DNA of 64,000 nucleotides from Cololabis saira (lineage: Eukaryota; Chordata; Actinopteri; Beloniformes; Belonidae): NCBI RefSeq assembly GCF_033807715.1, contig NC_084590.1:3193501-3257500 (forward strand), in the 5' to 3' direction. The notes under the pieces are model-generated. The model was not told the DNA's origin. It made no database searches and was given only the letters and a program-made list of their open reading frames with translations. The position numbers and the translations under genes are program-made. Below are positions 58,076-64,000 of this stretch, one piece after another (positions within the stretch are counted from its first letter, which is position 1; each line of letters begins with the position of its first letter).

Positions 58076-60283
58076 CTAAAACCAGCATCCAAATCTTTTA
58101 GTTCTACTCTGTGGAACAGCTAGAAAAGAAGAGCCAGAGGATCTGAGGGGCCTTCCTGGTTCATAGAATAAAAACATTTCTGAAATATACTCTGGCGCAA
58201 GCCAATGTAGCGCTTTATAAACTAATAAAAGAACTTTAAAATCAACACGAAAACTAACAGGTAGCCAGTGTAAGGTTTTTAAAATGGGCCTAATGTGTGC
58301 TCTCCTTCTGGTCTGAGTCAGAAGTCGTGCTGCAGCGTTTTGAACCAGTTGCAGCTTGTTGATGGTATTCTTGGGCAGACCAGTAAGAAGAGCATTACAG
58401 TAGTCTATCCTGCTAGTTATGAAGGCGTGCATTAGTCTCTCCGTGTTGCCCAGAGAGAGAAACGGCCTCACCTTAGAAATATTTTTTAAATGATAAAATG
58501 CTGTTTTTGTGACACAGCGTACGTGTGATTTGAAATTAAAATCTGAGTCAAATATGACTCCTAGGTTTCTTGCCTCTTTGCTCGGGTTTACTCCATATGT
58601 ATTTAGTTTAGAGGCCAGTTTCTCTCTCTGGGCTTTTGAACCGACGATCAGTACTTCAGTCTTTTCCTGGTTTAGCTGTAAAAAATTCTGCGACATCCAG
58701 GCCTTAATATCTAAAATACAGTTAAAAAGTGAGTCAATCGGCCCAGTGTCATCAGGAAACACGGCCACATAGAGCTGTGTGTCATCAGCATAACTGTGGA
58801 AAGAGATGCCGTGTCTCCTGATGACACTGCCCAGGGGTAACATGTATAAATTAAAAAGTAATGGTCCTAAAATCGACCCTTGTGGTACTCCATAGGTAGC
58901 CTCATAGTGTTTGGAGACATTATTATCTATTGAGATGAAGAATTTTCTTCCACAAAGATATGAAGTGAACCACTTTAAAACAGTTTCAGCTAGGCCAACA
59001 CGCTTGCTTAATCTATCTAAAAGAATTTGATGATCAATAGTATCAAAGGCAGCACTCAGGTCAAGTAGTACCAGAACCGAGGGTTTATTCTTGTCGAGGT
59101 TTGTTCTGATGTCATTTACTACTTTTAGCAGGGCTGTCTCTGTACTGTGATTTGTCCTAAAACCAGATTGAAACATTTCTAATGTAGCGTTTGAATTTAA
59201 ATAGGCACTTAACTGAATAAAAACTAATTTCTCTAAAATTTTACTTAAAAATGGTAGATTAGAAATTGGTCTATAATTGCTGGGTGATAAAATGTCCAGG
59301 TTCCCTTTCTTTAAAATAGGTTTAACTAAAGCAGTTTTAAAATCAGTGGGGAAGACGCCTAGCTGTAGGGAATGGTTTACAATGGCCAGTATGTCTTCAG
59401 ATAGTGAGTTAAAAATTGTTTTAAAAAGGGAGGTTGGGATTGGATCAAGGGAACACGTGGATGATTTCCGTTCTGTTACTACTTTCCTCAGGGTGTCAGC
59501 ATCAACCAGGTCAAAACATTCATACCTCACGTCACATTCCATACAGGATATTGGTAAAAGTGCAGCGTGCTTGTTTTGCTGGCAGATACCAGACCTGATG
59601 TTTATTATTTTCTCCCTGAAGTAGCCAGCAAACTCTTCACATTTAGATGCTGGAAGCTTACAGCTATTATTTGTTTTTGGATTTAAAATATAATCTATTG
59701 TACTAAAAAGCAGTCTGGGGTTATGGATATTGGTATTAATCAAATTTGAAAAATAATCCTGGCGAGACTTTCGAATTTCTTTGTTGTAGTTTTTAAGTTT
59801 TTCAGTAAGTATGTTTTGATGAATTTCTAGTTTTGTTTTTCGCCATCTGGGCTCTGCAGCTCTACATTCTCTTTTTAACTTCATAGTAAGATTATTTTTC
59901 CATGGAACAACACTTTTTGTAGTTAGTTTCTTGATTTTAATAGGAGCGACTGCATCAAGTACTGTTTTCATTTTAAGATTAAAATCATGGACTAAAATTT
60001 CACAGGATGATGGTAGGACTGTATTTTTGCAAGCTATAACATGTGATGAGAAAGTTGTGGCTTTCTCATCACAGGTAATGTATCGTTTTCTAACAATGCG
60101 TTCTGTGGTGTTTTGTACAGCATGATAAAGACTATTAAAAAATACACAGCTGTAGTCAGAAAGAGCCAGATCTGTAACAGATGATATGTTGATGCTCAAA
60201 CCATATGATATGACTAAATCTAATGTATGTCCATATTTGTGAGTAGGTACGTTTACATGCTGTTTAAAATCCATGCATTCCAA
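58076..60283 (-). pseudogene. L2-like ORF2: reverse transcriptase with flanks
   Basis: An open frame of 735 codons includes HKYGHTLDLVISYGLS (end of the endonuclease), a long linker, then the RT: SNYRPISNLPFLSKILEKLV, SGFRTNHSTETALLKVVND, LVLLDLSAAFDTIDHQILLD (catalytic Asp), YGVPQGSILGPLLFNLYMLP, FHSYADDTQLYVAV (YADD box) and EARNLGVIFDSDFNFKSHVR. The C-terminal part has HWLPVSFRVDFKVLLLVYKA and YEPGRPLRSSGSSFLAVPQS. The order and wording match vertebrate L2/Maui-type LINEs. All RT catalytic motifs are present, but the N-terminal endonuclease is out of frame, so the copy is inactive. Confidence 0.88.
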
Positions 60284-60288
60284 TAATT

Positions 60289-60522
60289 CTAAGAAATCTT
60301 TGGCTCTGGTATTGCCAGATTATCAATATGTATGTTATAATCTCCAATTAAAATACAAGAGTTGTAACTCGTGTGAATGACAGACAATAGTTCTGAAAAT
60401 TCTGTTAAAAAAGAAGGGATGGATAACTTAGGAGCTCTGTATATGGTAACTGCCAGGAAGCGAGGCTGAGAGTTTAAAATAGTTGCATTGTATTCAAATG
60501 TGTTAAAAGTGCCCAAATCCAC
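60289..60522 (-). pseudogene. L2-like ORF2: endonuclease fragment
   Basis: The - strand frame DLGTFNTFEYNATILNSQPR, FLAVTIYRAPKLSIPSFLTE, FSELLSVIHTSYNSCILIGD, YNIHID is the central part of an APE-type endonuclease. IYRxP and the GDYN box (GDFN in most families) are its active-site landmarks. The catalytic His/Asp end continues in another frame. The N-terminal part is truncated near 60600. Confidence 0.8.
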
Positions 60523-61174
60523 ATCCCTGCCCTTCAGTGCCTCTCTGTATATTGAGGCTGTGCCTCCACCTTTTTTCCCTTCTCTGCATGAGATTTATGT
60601 GGCAAATGATAATAAACACAAGAAAGATGGGTACTAAAACCAAGGACAGGCACATTGATCAGTCAGTATAGATATAAATCCATAAATAAATAAACCTCTG
60701 TCCATTATTTTTCATTTTTTAAGGACAGGCAATTGTGTTATATAAAAAATAAATTATAAAATGAAATAAAACGTGAAATAAAACCTGAGCTTAGTGCAGG
60801 GCCCTCCCAGGGTTGGTAGAGAGTGGCAATGCCCAGGACTGTCACTTAGGTAGGAGCACTGGGTGATATAATTGGAAAAAAATCGGGAATAAAAAAAAAA
60901 AAAAAAAAAAAAAATCGATATTCAAATTTTGAATATCGATATTGAATCAGCTGGAAAAGTACCGCGATATATTGCCATATCGATATTTTTGCCCACCCCT
61001 AATCGCCCAGCCCTACCTGCACGGCCCTACTCCTCCGTAGGTGCAAAGCTGCAGAAAGACAAGGTAAAACTCAGCAATTCACTTCGGCGATAGTCGGAAC
61101 ACAGTTAGCACAACTTTTATTAGCTAATATTTAGGGCTGGGCGATATATCGAGTATAGTCAATGTATCTCGGCT

Positions 61175-62558
61175 TAGGGCTGGGCGATATGGCAAAAAAA
61201 GTGATCACGATTTTTTTTCCCCATATTGAACGATCTCGATTTTTAATCACGATTTTTAAAATCAGAAGATCCCCCCTCCCTTCTGGAATAAAATAGAAAG
61301 AAACCAGAGATTAGTTTTTTTTTCTATTAACAAATAAAGCAAATAGCATGTTTTAACAAGAGCCATATAGAAAATGGCACAACAAACAGGTAGTTTTAAG
61401 CAGTTTAAAAAAGTTTCAAGTAGTTTTAGCAGACAAAAAAAATTTTCATGATCATTTAAAATGTAAACCAACCAAAACATGCGGTTGTTCACAGTTTTTC
61501 ATTTATTTTGCCTTTTTTTTCACAATTGCATAGATAAAATTGCAATGACATTTTTAACAACAAAACCAGTAAACTAATATGAGTTGAGCCACTGTCAAGC
61601 AGCTGGCGATGCTGTTCCTTAAATTGACCAAAAGGTGCCTCTCTAACATCACAGTTTGTGTACTGTGCGTGACTCTGACGCTGGTTGGTAATTAAGGAGT
61701 TAAAACTCACTCGCCACTTAGGGGACTCAGTAGCCAGCAGAAACGGCAGTAGGAGCATTTATTACATTTATTAACTGTACACCGCTATTATGAGAGGTTA
61801 TTTCTCACAGTATTAGCCTAAAGGGACTAAGGCTGATTTATGGTCCCGCGTTACACCAACGCAGAGCCTACGGCGTAGGGTACGCGGCCGTACGCGGCCG
61901 TACGCACCGTACTGCGCGCGTCGCAACGCGGTTAGGCTTTCTTTTTAATACGAACTGATTAAACTGATTAAATTCTGTAGTGGGTAGCCTGAGTAATAAG
62001 GACGTACCGTTTTTATGGTGACAAAAAAATTATCTGCTGAGCACACAGCAGAGTTTCTCCCGGTGATCAGTAATTTGTGTACAAGCAGAGCGAATCACAA
62101 CTTTAATGAGTGCGGTTCAGTTTGACATTATTGTCAGTCTATGAGAAAAACATTTAATTTTATTAAAATCTAAAAATAATATTTATAGGCTAAAAAAATA
62201 AACGTCATTAAAGTAGCCGGCTGGACCTAATCGAGTAGTCGGCTATATGGCCGGCGCTTGTGGAAAGCCCTGCTTTAAGGAACGGACTAGAATTATGCAT
62301 GGAATGATGAATAAACGTAAAACACAGAGCTACGTACGTCTCCCGTCTGGATCCTTACCGAGTGCCGCGGCATCTCATGCGCATGATCAATTAATGCAGA
62401 CAGCGCGGTGCCAGGAAAGCGGGTTGTGATTGGTTGTCGTGCACTTTGCTGCAGCATGTTTTGCACGTGATCGAGAAAGTATACCCACAGCTGATCACCG
62501 TGATCGAACTTAATTTGATCGCGATCACAAATCGAGATCGTATAATCGCCCAGCCCTA
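61175..62558. mobile_element. hAT-like element with perfect 8-bp duplication TCTCGGCT
   Basis: TAGGGCTGGGCGATATGGCA and the complement of ATAATCGCCCAGCCCTA are the ends, with TCTCGGCT at 61167-61174 and 62559-62566. The uninterrupted target survives in reverse at 57222-57229 (AGCCGAGA). Inside are AATCACGATTTTT motifs, a partial palindromic MITE (61828-61925) and no transposase (1384 bp). Confidence 0.92.
61828..61925. mobile_element. Partial palindromic MITE (GGCTGATTTATGGTCCCGCGTTA)
   Basis: AAGGCTGATTTATGGTCCCG opens a GC-rich core with a duplicated CGGCCGTACG. The closing arm is absent. Confidence 0.7.
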
Positions 62559-62867
62559 TCTCGGCTTCTACTCTGTGCAATGTCCAAAATTACTATATCG
62601 TGAATATTCGAGTATACATTGTCACGCATTTGCTTTTAGGCGCGGGTATTAAATTACAGGCTTTTCTCACTCTCTCGTCTCTCCTTCTCATAGACATAAA
62701 ACGAGCGCACCCAGTTAGATACGTCAGTCACGTGCGTGCATCGTCATACGACCAGCTGCTGGTGTCGGCGCTGCTGGCCGGTCGGCCGGTCACTTTCACC
62801 TAACTTTCCCAAACCTGTTTGCGCCGCGAGTTCATCCGCGCGGTTGCTACGGACGACGGACTCTTTT

Positions 62868-63090
62868 CAAACCTCACTGGGACGGTTTAGTAAAGGGAGG
62901 GATGTTTTCTCCTCACTGGGACAGTTTAGTAAAGACAGGAGGGGATGTTTTCTCCTCACTGGGACGGTTTAGTAAAGGGAGGGGATGTTTTCTCCTCACT
63001 GGGACGGTTTAGTAAAGACAGGAGAGGATGTTTTCTCCTCACTGGGACGGTTTAGTAAAGGGAGGAGGGGATGTTTTCTCCTCGCTGATG
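62868..63090. repeat. Tandem repeat of about 45 bp (CTCACTGGGACGGTTTAGTAAAG)
   Basis: CTCACTGGGACGGTTTAGTA plus AAGGGAGGGGATGTTTTCTC is repeated about five times with a GACAGGA/GGGAGG alternation. The inverted element copy has a single unit (56862-56900). Confidence 0.88.
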
Positions 63091-63361
63091 CAGCTCCAAC
63101 TGTCCGCTCAGTGCGACACGCGTCAGCGCCGCCGAGCCTTTCTCTTCCAGAGCTGAGAAACGTCACCTAGTGTTGCTTAAATGTGGCCACATGAAATCAA
63201 TCACTATCATCGAAACAAAGTCAAACAAGACTATATGACGTCATATTTCTAAAAGTAAGTGAAAGTGATGCAAATTAAAGGAGGAGAGGATGAAACATTG
63301 CGGTCCCTACACCTACATTAGTCTGAATATAAAGGTCTAAAGGCCCTGCTGCTCAGAGCAG

Positions 63362-63628
63362 CTCATCCTGGTAAAACCAGGTAAAACCGGGTCAAACCAG
63401 GTAAAACCAGCTCATCCTGGTAAAACCAGGTAAAACCAGGTAAAACCAGCTCATCCAGGTAAAACCAGGTAAAACCAGGTACAACCAGGTAAAACCAGGT
63501 CATCCTGGTAAAACCAGGTAAAACCAGGTAAATCCAGGTAAATCCAGGTAAAACCAGGTCATCCTGGTAAATCCAGGTAAATCCAGGTAAATCCAGGTAA
63601 ATCCAGGTAAAACCAGGTAAAACCATGC
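63362..63628. repeat. 11-bp array (GGTAAAACCAG)
   Basis: About 23 units of GGTAAAACCAG with CATCCT and AAATCC variants, complementary to the 56285-56455 array. Confidence 0.92.
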
Positions 63629-64000
63629 TTTAAACATATTTAAAGGCACCTGTAGATTATGACATCAATAAATAAGAGCATAATATATGTCCGTATTGGT
63701 TCAATACGGAACGCGACTTTTAATTCCAAATTACGTAAAGATTCCGTATTTCAAGGGACGGGTGGCGACCCTAGCTTTTAACCCATTTCAAGTTAGTCTA
63801 GAAACAGGAATGTCAGCGGGATTCTTACCTGCAAACCTGAGTTTAGGAGCCGGAGCTGCTGTGACGTGACTGGCAAGGTAAGAAAGTGTGTTGACAAAAG
63901 TCAGAGATGTAATGTTGAAGTTTGTTGAAATCTTTTGTTCATCTGCTGTGTTTTCAATCTTATTCAGTTTTATTGTGCGACAGCATGAAAGCCACGCAAA
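63629..64000. other. Unassigned right edge
   Basis: It contains a short inverted CCGTATTGGTTCAATACGG (63691-63709). I see no recognised gene. A GCAAG|GTAAGA donor-like site at 63875-63880 is not enough to call an exon. Confidence 0.35.

Larger units (their letters stand above)
57625..60600 (-). mobile_element. L2-like LINE, nearly complete ORF2, inside the inner hAT
   Basis: It runs on the - strand from a truncated endonuclease near 60600 to the tail CTATATAAATAAAATTTGAT followed by (TGAT) repeats near 57625. The reverse transcriptase core is intact in one long frame. Frame breaks lie near 60288 (between endonuclease and linker) and at 58076 (near the C-terminus). It is the youngest layer of the nest. 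Confidence 0.85.
57243..61001. mobile_element. Inner hAT-like element inserted in the terminus of the outer hAT
   Basis: TAGGGGTGGGTATTTGGAAG on the left and the complement of TTTTTGCCCACCCCTA on the right are its ends. The flanks ATCGCCTG (57235-57242) and ATCGCCCA (61002-61009) agree at 6 of 8 bases. The second is part of the outer element's terminal repeat, so the insertion point lies inside that repeat. CACGATACGATACGCATCAC motifs follow the left end. An L2 LINE fills most of it. Confidence 0.8.
56033..61015. mobile_element. Outer hAT-like element, 8-bp duplication CCTGCACG
   Basis: The ends are TAGGGCTGGGCGAT and ATCGCCCAGCCCTA. CCTGCACG flanks both (56025-56032 and 61016-61023). Without the inner insertion it would be about 1.2 kb. 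It contains an 11-bp GGTTTTACCTG array (56285-56455), a palindromic MITE (56675-56800) and a CpG-rich stretch. It has no recognisable transposase, so it is non-autonomous. Confidence 0.88.
55593..61039. mobile_element. Palindromic TCGAAAT-type MITE, split by a 5-kb nest of insertions
   Basis: The left terminus TACGGGAGAGTGGGGCCATG starts at 55593. The right arm runs from CTCGACATTTCGACTTTTTT to CTCCTGCACG at 56032, and the final GGCCCTACTCCTCCGTA lies at 61023-61039. Between stands the hAT at 56033-61015, flanked by CCTGCACG on both sides. The MITE is thus the oldest layer here. Confidence 0.8.
61132..63625. mobile_element. Second copy of the outer hAT in inverted orientation, split by another hAT
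   Basis: It starts TAGGGCTGGGCGATATATCG. After removal of 61175-62558 it follows the reverse complement of 56285-57234: CTCGGCTTCTACTCTGTGCA, CATAAAACGAGCGCACCC, GACCAGCTGCTGGTGTCGGC, CACCTAGTGTTGCTTAAATG, CTATCATCGAAACAAAGTCA and then the GGTAAAACCAG array. The far terminus is missing after 63625. Confidence 0.82.

Noticed and set aside
63780..63890. Possible exon ending CTGGCAAG|GTAAGAAAG
   Set aside because: There is a single donor-like motif, a very short open frame and no recognisable protein; evidence is too thin.

Overview
This is a repeat-saturated vertebrate nuclear window, almost certainly from a ray-finned (teleost) fish. It has two split protein-coding genes with GT-AG introns, fish-type non-LTR retrotransposons (L1/Tx1-like, L2-like, RTE-like, Rex/CR1-group), many hAT-like and palindromic MITEs, and very long CA/TA microsatellites. 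I found no prokaryotic features, CRISPR array or free-standing RNA gene.

Host genes. (1) The 3' end of usp2 (ubiquitin-specific protease 2) lies on the + strand. Its last three coding exons (1691-1792, 4056-4176, 7844-7928) carry the C-terminal half of the catalytic domain with the active-site His and Asn/Asp, and the 5' part lies before the window. (2) A complete wsb1 (WD repeat and SOCS box protein 1) lies on the - strand from ATG at 43972 to stop at 16346. It has nine coding exons, all splice phases agree, and it encodes 427 residues. The two genes converge tail to tail across 7929-16345. Both act on ubiquitin (one removes it, one recruits an E3 ligase), but I see no sign that this is more than chance neighbourhood.

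Layout. 1-7928: usp2 introns with a solo LTR, a TTAA-flanked MITE filled with 650 bp of polypyrimidine, a 43-bp minisatellite and a 2.7-kb L1 with a clean target-site duplication. 7929-16345: intergenic, MITEs and microsatellites. 16346-43972: wsb1, whose 27 kb of introns hold nested MITEs, a 4.3-kb L1 inserted in a 16-bp minisatellite, and many tandem repeats. 43973-44430: wsb1 5' UTR and GC-rich putative promoter, with a perfect 12-bp hairpin. 44430-53100: a graveyard of L1, RTE-like, gypsy and Rex/CR1-group fragments. 53123-55253: a DNA element with long imperfect terminal inverted repeats carrying a decayed gene for a Cys-rich (CXC/tesmin-like) protein; this is the best candidate for an under-described mobile system. 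55593-61039: a four-deep nest, palindromic MITE > hAT > hAT > L2 LINE, resolved by 8-bp duplications. 61132-63625: an inverted second copy of the outer hAT, itself split by another hAT with a perfect 8-bp duplication. 63629-64000: unassigned.

Exon boundaries, duplications and inverted repeats were read by eye from the sequence. Family names rest on remembered protein and repeat motifs, not on any search.
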